A stretch of DNA of 64,000 nt from Anaeramoeba flamelloides (Eukaryota > Metamonada > Anaeramoebidae): contig JANTQA010000023.1 in the NCBI GenBank assembly GCA_027625915.1, forward strand, positions 8,866,001 to 8,930,000. The letters are read 5' to 3'. A program made the position numbers and the translations under genes. Positions 34,169 to 47,300 of this stretch are shown piece by piece; positions within the stretch are counted from its first letter, which is position 1, and every line of letters starts with the position of its first letter. The notes under the pieces are model-generated. The model worked only from the letters and a program-made list of their open reading frames with translations, made no database searches and was not told the origin of the DNA.

Positions 34169-34499
34169 TCGTTGAAGTGGCGAGGATCTTGAAGGAAAAA
34201 AAATGAAAAAAAGAATCAATATAATATATCCCTAGAAAATTGGTTATTATTAGTAATTTTTTTTTTATTTTAGCTTATAAAAAAAAAATAAGAAGAATAT
34301 TTTCAATTCATTTTGATTTATTAGTTATATATAAATAAAAAATATCAACAATGGCAATGTTAATTGGATTACATTTAAATAATTTTCTTCAAAATGTTTT
34401 TTTATTTTATTTTTATTTATTGTTTTTTTTATTTATTTTGTTTTTTTCTCGAGATAAATATCACTATAAATATCAATTTTTGGAAAGTAAGAATTTGAA

Positions 34500-35753
34500 T
34501 TAATCAATATGATTTCTTTTCCGAGGATTCTTCTTTGGGATATTATTTTCGCTTTGGTTATTATTCTTGGTAGATGTTAAGTTAGGAAGAATATCCCAAA
34601 TGGCAAAATTATCGTTATCATTTGAATTTGGTTTTATGTTTATGTCTTCCCTATGTGTGTTTATTATTTGTTCTAAATATTGTGTTTGTTTTTGTGTAGG
34701 CTTATTTAAAATGATTGAAGGCTGGGTCGGAATGGAATTGGGGTAGGAGGATACTGAGGAATTTGAAGATGTAAAAATCTTGGAGGATAAGGATGAATTG
34801 TTTGTTACATTTGCAAGATTATTTTTCCACTTTTTGTTTTGTTTTTTTGGTGTCTTTGATTTGGCGAAGGGATTTTCAATTTTCGGTACGATGTCAAAAC
34901 TTGGGAAATCTGTACTATCAAAAATGGAGTCGTATTGAGTGCCAATAAAGAATTTAAGTTTTTCGATTTGTGTTAAGCATTGCCTTTGGCGTGCCAGCAA
35001 TTTTAAAGCCTTTTGGCCAAGGTGTACATCCGTTTTACCTTTGTTAGCCATATTAATCACATTGTTGACAACGTTTAGATCGAAAAGAACACTTGTTAAG
35101 ATCTCTGAAGAGTCTTCTTTTTTTTTTGGTGAATCGAAACTGTTAAACACCGTTTCAAGGTTTTTTTTTCGGACCTTTCTTTGGATAATTGGTTTGCCCA
35201 AATTTAGGGAAATCCAGGGAATTACAACAGATGGCGGGATGTCCAGTAAGTCAATCTGACTCCTTTTGGGTTCTCCGGGGGTGACCAATGGTTGCAATTT
35301 ATTTAAAAAATTTCTTTTTGAGAATTGCTTTTCTCGTGATTGTTGGATGTTGACTTCTTGAGACTTGGATTTTATTTTATAGGATCTCTTGGTTTGAATT
35401 TTTTGAACAAAGTAACGATCCCTTTTTTCTTTTTCTTTTTCATTCTCATTCTCTTTTTTTTTTTGTTGATAAAGTTGTAGTGATCCTTGCTTTTGGTGTT
35501 TTGTAAAATAGCTCTCAAGGGCATCTTTTTCGTAATAAAGACTCCTTTTCAAATTCCTTTTCTTTTTTCTTTTATATTTGATGTCAGGATCAAGAATACG
35601 AACCCTTGAGTTGCTCATTAAGGTTATTTTTGGTTCCACAATCATTGGTAATCTTAATGTTCTTTGGTTCATTATTAAATTATTCTTAGCCATGGACAGC
35701 CTTTCGTCGATTGTCTGCTCGGACGACACAAAATAAAAGTTTTGATCAAACAT
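34500..35753 (-). CDS. unassigned lysine-rich protein, 417 aa
   Basis: I do not recognise a family. The frame is open for 417 codons with real protein composition, unlike the shadows around it. The N-terminal 60 residues (YFVSSEQTIDERLSMAKNNL, LRLPMIVEPKITLMS) look ordered. Residues about 60-150 are Lys/Arg/Glu-rich and probably disordered. Residues about 165-280 again look folded (DLLDIPPSVVIPWISLNLGK, LTSVLFDLNVVNNVINMANK, ALKLLARQRQCLTQIEKLKF), with two predicted amphipathic helices. The C-terminal 120 residues are Ser/Asn/Gln-rich. No signal peptide or membrane segment is seen. The basic stretches would suit a nuclear protein, but that is only inference. The start at 35753 is the first ATG after upstream stops. 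Confidence 0.7.
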   Translation of the reverse strand: MFDQNFYFVSSEQTIDERLSMAKNNLIMNQRTLRLPMIVEPKITLMSNSRVRILDPDIKYKRKKKRNLKRSLYYEKDALESYFTKHQKQGSLQLYQQKKKENENEKEKEKRDRYFVQKIQTKRSYKIKSKSQEVNIQQSREKQFSKRNFLNKLQPLVTPGEPKRSQIDLLDIPPSVVIPWISLNLGKPIIQRKVRKKNLETVFNSFDSPKKKEDSSEILTSVLFDLNVVNNVINMANKGKTDVHLGQKALKLLARQRQCLTQIEKLKFFIGTQYDSIFDSTDFPSFDIVPKIENPFAKSKTPKKQNKKWKNNLANVTNNSSLSSKIFTSSNSSVSSYPNSIPTQPSIILNKPTQKQTQYLEQIINTHREDINIKPNSNDNDNFAIWDILPNLTSTKNNNQSENNIPKKNPRKRNHID

Positions 35754-36599
35754 TTTCTTTTAATAGATGCTTCCCTGTTCACTTTTGGTTTGAAGATGAG
35801 AAATTGAACAAAATGTTAAAAAAATTAAAAAATGATTTGATAAAGTATTTGAAATTGTTATATTTGTCACTTGATTTCGTCTATAATTCCTTTATCTCAA
35901 CCATAATTGAGTAAACGTATTGTAATAATCTGTTAAAAAACTATCAACAGACACAATTTGGTACAAAAGATAACTTATGGACAATCCTATTTTATTATTC
36001 TCGAAGGATTGAATATAATTAATTTAATTTAGACACTAAAACCCGAACACAAATTCCCATTCAATCAGAATAGTATTAGTTTTCAAGAGAAGAAAGAATC
36101 TTAAAAATAGAAAATCTTAGTTTGACTGTAGTCAAAATAAAGCATGCCAAAAAAGTTAATGCATGCTTCTAAAATAAAAAGCGTGTTTTTTTGTTATAGA
36201 AGACCTTAAATCAACCAATCAAAGAAACCAATAATAAACCCTAAATAAATATGAAATTGGTTTCTTAAAGTTCTATTATTTAATTAGAAATTCTAAAAAT
36301 AAAGGATCAAATTGTAAAATTTATCTCAAAAAATAGAGTTTATTATTTAGAAAATTTTAATCAATCAAAAAAATCAAATTCAAAAAATTTGAGATATTAC
36401 CTAAAATTTTCAACAAAAGGCATGAATAATTTAAATATTACTGAAAATATCCAGATTTTTACTTTCAAAATTGATTTGAACTTAGGTATACTATTTGGTA
36501 GTTGATTGTATGTTACATTAGAACAACAAGAAAAAAAAAATAGGGATTATATTTTGAAACACTGATTATAGTAGTTGTGCACGCATTATTTTGATCACT
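35754..36599. other. spacer, no gene seen
   Basis: AT-rich DNA. GCATGC-containing short repeats at about 36142-36170 (AGCATGCCAAAAAAG and ATGCATGCTTCTAAAATAAA) are too brief to name. Confidence 0.4.
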
Positions 36600-36603
36600 T
36601 TAA

Positions 36604-37351
36604 GGGATTAGCGTCACCATAGATTTCTCTATAATCAAAGTATGTTGTAATTGGGTGTAAATAATATTAGTGCACCATGGCTCGAATAGCTCTAAAAAAT
36701 CTATTATAAATCTTATTGCACAATAAATTCTTACATTTTTTACTAATGATCACAATTAAAAAATTTCATTTTGAAAAATTTTTTTTTAATTCCTTTTCCA
36801 AATCCAAAAATAAAAAACCCAAAATACAGTATTCTGGTATTTAATAATTTAGATTTAGAACTTCCAAAAGTAACTATTTTTATAATTTTTGAATTTCAAA
36901 GATTAACTCAATAATCATCAACATAAAAGTACAAAGACTGATTTTTTTTGTTTGATTTTGATAAAGCTAATTATAGCATCAATATATTTCCATGATTGTG
37001 AGAAATAATTTGACAAAAAACTTTTTTCTTTAATTATTTAATTTATAAAAAAAAACGAATTTTTTAGTAACTAATCTACATTTGCACCATAAATTTAAGA
37101 TAGATGTTTTATGACTTTTTAGTCTGAATATTGATAATTCAATCATAAAATTTATGGCAAAATGCAGATTTTATTCTGAATTTGCTGGTTTTTTTACTTG
37201 TACATAGATCATTTTTAATTGATGAGATCAATAAATATTACTACTTTGCAATCGATTTTTTAGAGATATTTGAACCATGTAACACTAATGTGGTTTGGCC
37301 CAATAACAGCATGCTTTGATCATAGGCTTCTCCGTGGTAGACGCTAATCCC
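36604..37351. mobile_element. 748-bp MITE (R6) flanked by TTAA
   Basis: The TIRs of about 45 bp start GGGATTAGCGTC and mirror at the right end (GACGCTAATCCC), with a further match around TTTCTCTATAATCAAAGTAT. TTAA lies immediately outside both ends (36600-36603 and 37352-37355). A TTAA duplication is typical of piggyBac elements, but their ends usually begin CCC, so the class is open. Other copies are at 15214-15966 and 42587-43065. There is no transposase. Confidence 0.75.
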
Positions 37352-37384
37352 TTAAGATTTGAAAATAAAATAGAAAAATTAATT

Positions 37385-37950
37385 TTTTTTTTTATTTATT
37401 TTGAAGGGAGGAAATTAATTTCCTCTTAAAGCCCTAATTTCTAAATTTTTGTTTAGAAATTTCAATAAAGAGTCAGAATTGTCTAAATCATTGACCAATG
37501 ACAAAATATATTATAAATTCTTTATTTTGAAAAAAATCAAAGAAATTATTTTTATTATTTTTATTATTTTTGTTTATTTGGATTAATTCTTTAATCCAAA
37601 TTTTTCAATTTTTTTCTCTTACTTTGAATGGGCAATTCCATGAAATATTATCAGTATCTTCATCTAATCCCAAGTTATGGTTTTTTCTATATAAAGTACA
37701 TGATTATTTTTTAATTTTCTTCTTATCATAAATATCAGAATATCGATATAAATAATTTATGAAATTACTTCGTTTTAGAATGGAAGATATCCCTTTCAAT
37801 TATAAATATTTTTAATTGTTAATTTTTTTTTAATTTAGGAAATGACAAGAAAATTTCTTGAATTCTCTTTTTATTTCTAAAATTAAAATAAAAATAAAAA
37901 AATTAGGTACTTGGCCACAGTTTACTGCACTTGGCAACACGACTGTTTAT
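37385..37950. repeat. hairpin-module repeat, locus 4 (fragmented)
   Basis: The start (GGAGGAAATTAATTTCCTCT, about 37407-37426) echoes the start of locus 2 near 25425. The end (about 37840-37950) has the AAGAAAATTTCTTGAATTCT type module and ACTTGGCCACAGTTTACTGC with ACTTGGCAACACGACTG, matching the terminal piece of locus 1. The part between is less repetitive. Confidence 0.45.
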
Positions 37951-37959
37951 TGGTACTGT

Positions 37960-40117
37960 TGTTTTGTCTAAAAATTTTTAAATAAGTTTGATATTTCTAT
38001 ACCTAGCAATTTATTATTAATTTTTTTCTAAATTGGTTTAGATTTAGTAATTTTAAATTTACTAGATCCAAATTAATATTGTCATTTTCCTTTTTTAAAA
38101 ACTTTAAATTTTTGATATATGTTCAAAATACAAAATTTCGAATTTCTTTTTGAGTTTATATCTTCTTTTATATCTTCAAATTCTGACTTGATCAATTTTT
38201 TCTTTATGTTTCTAAATTATACTTGAAGAATGTGGGTTGTTTTTTAAAAATTTTGTTACCTTTTTATTTATACAAACATCAATTGAGTTGAAATATTTTT
38301 GGAGTTGGATTAAATATAAATAGTTCATAATATAATTGGTTAATACACATTGATTTAAACATTTGTAGTTTTACTTCATTATATAATTTTTGTTAGTTGT
38401 TAAATTTTTTTGATTTTTTTAAAGCTATTTTTAATTATTTTGAAGTTTTTTTTTGGAAATATTTCTCTTTTTCAAACCAAATTCCGTAATATTTTTTTTC
38501 AGATAATTGGTTAGATTTTGGTATTTTTTCAATTGTTGAGTTCATTCCATTTTTTAAAAATAATTTTATAAACTCCTTTCAATTTTTTGTCAATTTCTGA
38601 TATTGTCCTTCTATTCTTAAAATTAATTCATCTGCAAATATTTGAACATAATGAACTAAATCTTTAATTTCTTCAATTAAAAGGGGTGAATAAATTTAAA
38701 CATTAAAGGAGAAGAGTGTCTCCTTGATAAAATTCTATTCATTCTTTTTTATAATATGTCTGGTAAACAACATTTATTTTTTTCATTTTTAATATTTTTA
38801 ATCCAATGTATAATGAACTAATATATAAATAATTGTATCAAAATATGTTTTAACATCAATGCTACTATAAAAAAAATTCTATTTTTTCTATTTATTTTTT
38901 TTTATTATTCTGATAGTAAATTTAGAACAGCAATTCTTATGTCTATTTAAATAAAAAACAAATTAAGTATCTGAAGCTAGAATCCAAGAATCTTTGATCC
39001 TTTTTATAAATAACTTTTACAAAAAAGTTGTTGAAGTATTATTGATTAAAATTGATCTATTATTTTTGAGAATTCTTTCAATTCCAGATTTATGAATAAA
39101 TAAAATATTTCTTTCTTTAATAAATTTAATTATTTCTTCACAAGAAATATTAATTCAATTTAATAAAAATTCTTTAAAAATTTTTATAAAATAATTGTCT
39201 ATTCATTTTCATTCTTTTTCTTGGGTCTAATTTGTAAAATTTTATTTTAACGAAATCTTTAATGGATTTATTTTTTTGATATTTCTGATATCATAAATAT
39301 TTATTAAAGAAAATATATATTTTATATCTATTGGTTTTTAATCTTCAAATTCTTAAAAATAATGTTCCTTCATTAATTTCATTATTTTTATTTCAGGTTT
39401 TCTGATAATTAATTTACAGTAATCAAAGTAAGTACTTTTGAAATTTTTATTATTTAAAAAATTTTTGTTGAAGAATTTCTAATTTTATTTATTAATTTCC
39501 AATATTTTTGATTATGTCCAAATTCAACATTACCGTTGTGGAAAAAAAGTGAAACACGGTTTTTAATGGGAAATATTAAACTGAAATTTCAAAGTAAGAT
39601 CAATGAAAAAAAGAATAAATAAATAAATAAAGACAAAATGTAGTATTCAGCACAATAACAGTTTTTTTAAAACTATCTTTTAGTATGAGTTTTTCTTTGA
39701 TTGATCAATTATTAAAAATTTGTTCAAAAAATTGACTATTTTTGAGATCTCCAAAACCACACCAACAGGATTTTGATAAACCAAGTAGATTGAAATTGTA
39801 TTTGTTGGGTTGATTGAAAATAATATAATGGGGAATTATTTGAAGTTAATTGGTTTCTTCTTTTTATTGATTTTACTTTTCATTTTCAGTAAAGTTCCCA
39901 ATTAAAAACCTTGTTTCACTTTTTTTCCACGTTTCACTTTTTTTCCACAACAGTTAATTCGATTTATGAATTTATACCATTTTTGTGAATTAACTTTTTG
40001 AATTTTATGAATTAGTGTATTGTACCACTATCACTTTTTGATCTTTGTTAAAATGAAAAATTATAAGTATTAAACAGATTTCTTTGTAAAGTAGACAATT
40101 TTTGTAAAGTATCACTA
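37960..40117 (-). mobile_element. LINE remnant including the RT motif, split by a MITE
   Basis: Read on the minus strand, broken frames give IKETLFSFNV followed by IYSPLLIEEIKDLVHYVQI and FADELIL near 38640. This corresponds to the QGxxLSPLLF block and the (Y/F)ADD catalytic block of a non-LTR reverse transcriptase, with the second catalytic Asp replaced by Glu. Multiple stops occur. The R4 MITE interrupts the body at 39533-39953; the piece beyond it (39957-40117) reads on in similar style until a foldback begins. The copy is clearly dead. Confidence 0.6.
39533..39953. mobile_element. MITE R4, copy 2, TTA target duplication
   Basis: The ends are CCGTTGTGGAAAAAAAGTG and the inverse ending CCACAACAG. 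TTA flanks both sides (39530-39532 and 39954-39956). The interior matches 19550-19999 closely throughout. Confidence 0.8.
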
Positions 40118-40118
40118 A

Positions 40119-40983
40119 CCATTGTGAAAAAAATTTGGTTCATTAAAAAAAATTGGGTAAGTCAAAAATTTGTTTTCGTTTTTTAAATAGTAAATATTAG
40201 CAAAATGATTTTTTATCAAAGTAAAATTTTATGAACAAATCTTACATTTAAGAAAAACCAAAGTCACTATCAATAATAATTTTCAAAGGAAAAATTATTT
40301 CGTTGCATTTTGTGCTTATAGAATTACTGTGGAACTCTAAAAAACAAAAATTTATTTTTAATTGTAAACTTTACTAAAAATGTTGATTTTTTTTATTAGA
40401 TTACATTCCAAGATCTAGTTAATCATTGTTTGGGAAGACCAAAAATTAATAACCGTTTTAAATTAAGGTTTGTCTAAGGGGATTTTAAGAATTTAAATGG
40501 TTTCTGAAATCTTGATATTTCGGTATTTTGAAGTTTTGATTGTAAAACATTAGTGAAAAACAATCTCTTCTGAAAAAACATCTTTCATTGGAAGATTTTA
40601 TAATTCAATTTGATTTAAAAGGTTATTTAAGATTAACCGTGATAAATTTGCGTTCATTAAGAATGATAAATATCTTATTGAATTAATAGATTTTAATATT
40701 TCCTATTAAATATTTCTCATATTTTTGGTAAAGTTGACAATTAAAAATAAATTTTTGTTTTTTAGAGTTCAACAGTAATTCTAAAAGGTTAAAATGCAAC
40801 GAAATAATTTTTCCTTTGAAAATTATTATTGATATTGACTTTGGTTTTTCTTAAATGTAAGATTTGTTCATAAAATTTTACTTTGATAAAAAATCATTTT
40901 GCTAATATTTACTATTTAAAAAACGAAAACAAATTTTTGACTTACCCAATTTTTTTTAATGAACCAAATTTTTTTCACAATGG
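40119..40983. repeat. 865-bp foldback: about 248-bp inverted arms, TAA duplication
   Basis: The arm at 40119-40365 returns inverted at 40736-40983 with few differences. The end is CCATTGTGAAAAAAATTTGG. TAA flanks both sides (40116-40118 and 40984-40986). The 370-bp loop is non-coding. The terminal sequence resembles the R4 MITE ends (C-x-x-TTGTGG-A7), so the two are probably from one superfamily, PIF/Harbinger-like by target site. Confidence 0.8.
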
Positions 40984-40986
40984 TAA

Positions 40987-41355
40987 TCATTTTTTCGTAA
41001 AATCCTTATTTCTAAGCAAGAGAGAAAAAAATAGAAAAACTTTTGTCCTGTTCTTTAACTTGATAATCAAAAGTTTACCCCCATCTCAAAATCGAACTTA
41101 TGACAGTTTTTTCAAATTTTTAAAAAGCTACAAACAAGAAAAGATTGTTTCTTTTGTGATTTCAAATCAAAGGCCAAATAAATAAAAAGGACAAACAGTG
41201 AATAAGAAATTTTACATGAATGATCAAAACCAATATTAAAAAAAAAATCATCATCCTAAACAAAAAAAGAAAAAATTTTCTAAAAGTTATGATCAACAAA
41301 AAAAAACATTTTTCTTTATTTCGAATTTTAAAAGCTTTCGTTTTTGTGACTTGTA
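40987..41355. other. short spacer upstream of the NPC1-like gene
   Basis: It contains the presumed 5' flank of the NPC1-like gene. No exon encoding a cysteine-rich N-terminal domain is visible here. Confidence 0.45.
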
Positions 41356-44300
41356 ATGTTTGAGAAAATTGCACACAAATTAAAACACTACGAAACAGCA
41401 TGGTTTTCAAAGCAAGGGAGATGGTGTGCAAACCATCCCTATATCGTAATTATCTGTTCAATCCTCCTTGTTGCGATCTTTGCACCAGGTAACTATTTTT
41501 TAGATAGCTTGTTGAAACCATTTTAAAGATCTTTTCTTTTCTTCTTCCATTTTAAAATGTGTAACTATCAATCAATTAATTACTTTCATTTCTACTCGAA
41601 TGTTTTACAAAAAAAATTTAAACCCAAGATCAAGATGTTTAACTGTGCAACCAAATTGAATTACTAGATTTATTAAGTACAGACCAATAATACAACAATT
41701 GTTTTATGATATTTCCTGTAAGGAAGATTATTTTCAATGGTGATTCAATTTAAATTTATCTTCATTTCATAAAAAAGTTACAACAAAACAGTTTTTTTAG
41801 ATTGTTTACAGCCATTTCCAAAAAGTTTTCTTCATTTTTTAAAAAAAGTGAAAATGGGAAAAAAAGTTCAAAACGATTTTTTTATTGGGAACCTTAATAG
41901 AGCCTGAATTCAAAAAGTAAAATCAATCCAAAGAAGAAACTAATTAACTTCAAATAATAACCCAGGTTATTATTTTCAATCAAACAACAAATAACAATTT
42001 ATAACTCCTTTTATTATCAAAATCTGATCGTTGGTTCTGAAGATCTCAAAAATAGTCAAATTTTCCAACAAATTTTTAATGATAGATTAATTAAAGAAAA
42101 CCTCAAACACCAAAAGATAGTATGAAAAAAAATTGTTATTCTGTTAAACCCTCCATTTCTTCTTTCATAATTATTTTTTCTTTTATTAATTGATATCACT
42201 TTTCATTTTTAGGTTCTATTAAGGTTTACAATTAAAAATCGTTATGGACCTTTTTTCCCATTTTCACTTTTTTTTCACAGCAATAATACTTTTTTATTTA
42301 TGTAAAAATCGGTGTCTTTATTTTTTAATCTTTTTCTATTTCAGATTGTTAATAAAACCTTTTGATTAAATAGAATTTGAAATTTCCTAGTGATAAAATT
42401 TCAACTCATGACCATTTTTTCAATTCTTCAACATTCTTTTGATTTGTAATTGATCATACCACTCAAAATATGTCAATACGGATAATAAAAAATACTTAAC
42501 TAAATACAGCACGGATGTCTTGATTTCAATTTATTCGACTAAAATGATTAAAAAAAGATGAAAATGATTTTTTTTTTTTCATTTAAGAGATTAGCCTCAC
42601 AATAGATTTCTCTATAATCAAAGTATATTGCTATTGGTGTAAATTATATTAGTGTTGAATGGCTCAGATAGCTCTAAAAAATCTATTCTACGTCTTATTA
42701 AACAATAAATTCTTACATTTTTTATTAAATTATCAAGATTAAAAATTTTCATATTTAGAAATATTTTTTTTAATTCCTTTTCCAAATCTAAAAATATAAA
42801 CTCAAAATAATATTATTACAGTAGTTAATAATTCGTATTTAGAACTTCCAAAAATAACTATTTTTATAATTTTTTAAAAAATTCAAAGATTAACTCAATA
42901 ATCATCAACAAAAATACCCAAAGAATGATTAGTTTTGTTTCCTTTTGATAAAGGTAATTGTAACACTAATATATTTCTAATATTTCAGAAATAATTTTTC
43001 AAAAAAATCTATTGGTTATTTTTTAATTTTTTTCTAATAATTGAATTTTTAACAAAAAAACCCATCTAAAACTCAACTTTGAAAAGGCAGATATCAATTT
43101 TGAAAAAGTTCTCCATATTCTTAAAGAAAGGAATTTTTCCAGTGGGTTAAAAATTTAATTCTTTAGAGCCATTTTACATGATTACCTATTATATGGGTTG
43201 GAAATATTTGACTTCAGAGAATCTTATTTCAAAAACTATGATATTTGGATTAATAAAACAAATTACATAATCAACATTAATCAACCCACATTCTCCAAGA
43301 CTTATTTATAAAACTGAAGCAAAAATTGATTTGGCAAGAATCACAATTTACAAAAGAAAAGTTAAATTAATTCAAATATTAAAAATCCTAGGATTAGATA
43401 AATTAATAAATCTTCTTCCCTTTAGAGAAAAATAAATAGAAAATATTAATTGGAAATCGAGAAATTTAAAAGAATTAGAATATGAACTCGAAAATTACAG
43501 AATTAATCAATTAAAACATAGTACAAGTTGGAAAGTACAAAATTATTTGAAAATAATTACTATACAGGGAAATATTAATAAATATTCATGTCGTGGAGTG
43601 CCTGGTTTTCTTGTGATTTTCTTTTTTTATTTGGAAAATCAATATATTTTCGTTAGGTTTTTTTGAGTTTTCTATTTATTTAGAAAAACAATAGATTTTC
43701 CTAATAAAATAGAAAACCTCAAAAAAACCTAGAACACTTCACAAATAAACAGAAAACTCAAGAAAACCTAACGACTGTTTTTTTTAATTTCAGAAATAAA
43801 AAGAAAATTTATTTAATTTTCGGTTTATTTCTTTAATTAAAAAAACCTAACGACAAAAAATATCTAAAATGGAAAGTTTCAACATCTATTTTAAAGTTAA
43901 GAAATTATACAAATTATCTTAATAGATATTCTTATTTTATGAATAAAAATAAATCACAAATTTGTTAAATGTGTAAAAGAAATAAATATTTAGATTCATT
44001 GGAGATCTGGATCATTTTCTCTGGAACTGTACAGCCTATGAAAATAATCGTAAAATCTGGATTCAAGATTAAAAAAAAAATAATTTTTCAATTATTTTAA
44101 ATAATAATAATATTTTTAATATTATTAATAAACAAGATTCAATATCTTTATTAACTCTATTAGATAATAAAACTATGTTTTAATCTTTTAAAATATTTCT
44201 AAATTCATGTTTAGGAATTCAGGGTGGTGTCGTAGAGTGCCTGTTTTTCTTGAGTTTTTATTTTTTATTTATTAAGTGTTCTAGGTTTTTTTACTTTTTG

Positions 44301-47300
44301 AAATAAACAGAATATTTTAATAAATGTTCGGTTTATTTCAAAAAGTAAAAAAAACCTAACGAAAATCTAGTGATTTTCATAATAAACAGAAAACTCAAGA
44401 AAAACTAACGGCGGTTTTTCCGTAATTCAAAAGAATAGAGAAAAATTAAAGATTTTACTCAATTCTTTTGAATTCTGGAAAACCTAACTTGAAGTGCCTA
44501 GGTTTTTTTTTAATTTAAGAAATAAACCGAAAATTAAATAAATTTTCGTTTTATTTCTCAAATTAAAAAAACCTAACGGTAATTATTAGTTAATCTAAAC
44601 TCCTCCCTTAAATTACAATAAAAAAAAATATTTTCCTTTTTTAAAAAAAGGAATTCTGAATGAAATAAAAACTATATTATCTTTTCAATTTATGTAAACA
44701 ATATTCTTTGTGTTATATTAAATGATTTTCTTTCATACTTTAAAACTTTTATATTATTTAATATAATAAATACAAAATTTTTATTTCTAACAATTTTAGG
44801 AATTTCAAAAATGAAATTAATTAAAAGTGCCGAAGATTTATGGGTAATCCCTGATAGTACTTCAAAAATTCAACAAAATAAATTTTGGGGTTATTTTGGA
44901 CCAGATTATAGACTAGAACAAATTATTATCACTTCAAAAGAAAAGGGTGGTGACTTAATTAATCTTAATGCATTAAACGAAGTTTTAGATCTTGAATTAG
45001 AAATGAATAATTTGACTGTTACAATTGATAGTAAATCTCTTTCCAACTTTTTTATTTTTCAATTTTTGATTTAACTTTGATTTAAAAATTTTTGTACTGT
45101 TAAAAATAAAAAAAAAAAAAAAAAAAAAATTGTTTATATTCCTCATTAACTCACAATAACATTATAAAGCTAGTCAAAATTTTTGAAAATTAGTTAAATT
45201 TAGAAAAATGTTTAGAGTTATTGAAATTGGGATAAATTTGTGTAACGATATGATCCACAAATCATTTGGATTTGAGTTCCTTTTTTCTTAATTGTAGTTA
45301 AGTAATATAAATCAGGAAATATTTTATAGTAATGTTATAAATTTCTTTTTCTCAATATTTTATCTATATTTTCATTAACAACAATCTTAAAATATTTGAT
45401 TTTTTTTGTAGTCTTTTTTCCTTTTTTTTTTTTTTTTTTCATATCTTTTAAATTGCCATCTATGAAATGATATATATCATCAATTTATTTCTACAATGCA
45501 AGGATATATTTTAGAATCTACCTACTTTTTTTGGATTCGTAGGTTTATCTATTTAAACCAAATTTTGAATTTTAGTTTAGTTTTGAAGGACAAAAATATC
45601 TCTTAATAAAACGATTTTCATTTTTTTCACTTAAATTTTATTTTCATTTGGATTAAAAACTTTTAAAAACAAGTTCAAGGAAAAAAAACATATAGTTGTT
45701 GGATTGGAAGGTTTACTTTCAATTTTGTAAGAAATTAAACTACTGTTAATTGTAAAATAAATGGAAGAAAACTTTCAGTCGGCTTTCCAAAAAACCATAT
45801 CCCAAGAATTATAATAAATCAACAAAATCTCTATTCTAAAATAGAAATTAATAAGGTAAAGCAGTGAAAAAAATACCAGACATAAAAACAATCCCGGACA
45901 AGATTTTGAATTGTGAATATTAGTAAAATTATTCTGTAATTTCATTTATTTAAAATCAAATTCCTTTTTTTAAGAATCGAACTTTTTCAATTATAACTCC
46001 CCCACTTATTAGAATGATGATTAAAGATATATAACTTGTTCAAAACATTATTCAATCAATCAAAAAACAAGAAGAAAAATTATCATTTTCAAAACTCTAG
46101 TAAACCTCAATAAAACTGGATTGTTTTTCAAAAAAAGTTGATCAACATATGGCTATCAAACAATTACTCGAGTATTCTAGAGACACCTTACTTTGATGGA
46201 CATTAGGTAGGTTTATTACTAATCTCATAAAAAAATTGGTTATTCATAATAAGGATTTCATTGAAATTAGACAAAAATTTTACTAATACTCACAATTAAA
46301 AATCTTGTCCGGGATTTTTTTCATGTCCGGTATTTTTTTCCCTACTATAACCTGATTTTGGGATTATAAATTTGAAATTTTTCATTATTTTGAAAATATA
46401 ATTTTGGAAAGCTGAATGAAAATTTTTTTCCATTTGTTTTGCAACAAATAGTAAAGAGATAAATCTACAACTTCGTGATGGTTTTTTCAATTCATAAAAA
46501 ATAATTGTAACAAATACAAATCATTAAAAAATAGAAATAGTTTGAGAAAACTTTAATATATTTTTTCTTTCAATTTTTAATTAAATTCGTTACACTAAAA
46601 TTAACTTTTAATGAAAATTATATTCTTCTCTTTTCCTAATTATTTTTTTTTTTTTTTTTAGAATTAATTTATCTTCAAACAAACTAAAATGAAAAAATTA
46701 TTATTGTTTTAGTTTTCACTCAATATTATTGTTATTTAAGATTTGAAAACAATCAATAATAATTAAATTGAATAACAGTTATATTTTTAAAAAAGTAACC
46801 ATACTCTACAAATCATGAATTTAGAGACTTAAACCAAATGATTAAAAATTGAATAATCATGACATGAAATATTTTTTTTTGGTTGATCTGACATTCAACT
46901 CTCTGGTAACCCATTCGGTTCTTATTTATGTTTCGAACACTTCAATAATAATATAAAAAAAAATAAAAAATAACATATAATTAACTTTAATTTGGAAATT
47001 ATCTTCTTGTTTCGTTCACTTTACTTGTGAGAAATGATCGTCTATTTAACTCTCCAAAAATATTAACAAAAAATAAAATAAAAGATATCACCCCAATTAC
47101 TTTTATGATAAAATATTCTCTGTGTAAATGGTGGTTCTTAGGAAATTAAACAGTGTTGTTCGATAAAGTTTTCAAAGTTGTTGCTGAAGGTACCTATGAA
47201 AGGATTGAATCTAACAAGTTACAACCAATAAATAAGTTTTTCATTTTTTATAAAACATTATTTTTCTAATTTTAAAGTTGAATTTTGTCCAAATACTTTT

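Noticed and set aside
40883-41185. 100-codon plus-strand frame just before the NPC1-like gene
   Set aside because: Its first third is the right arm of the foldback; the rest has no match and is not joined to NPC1 by a frame-compatible splice.
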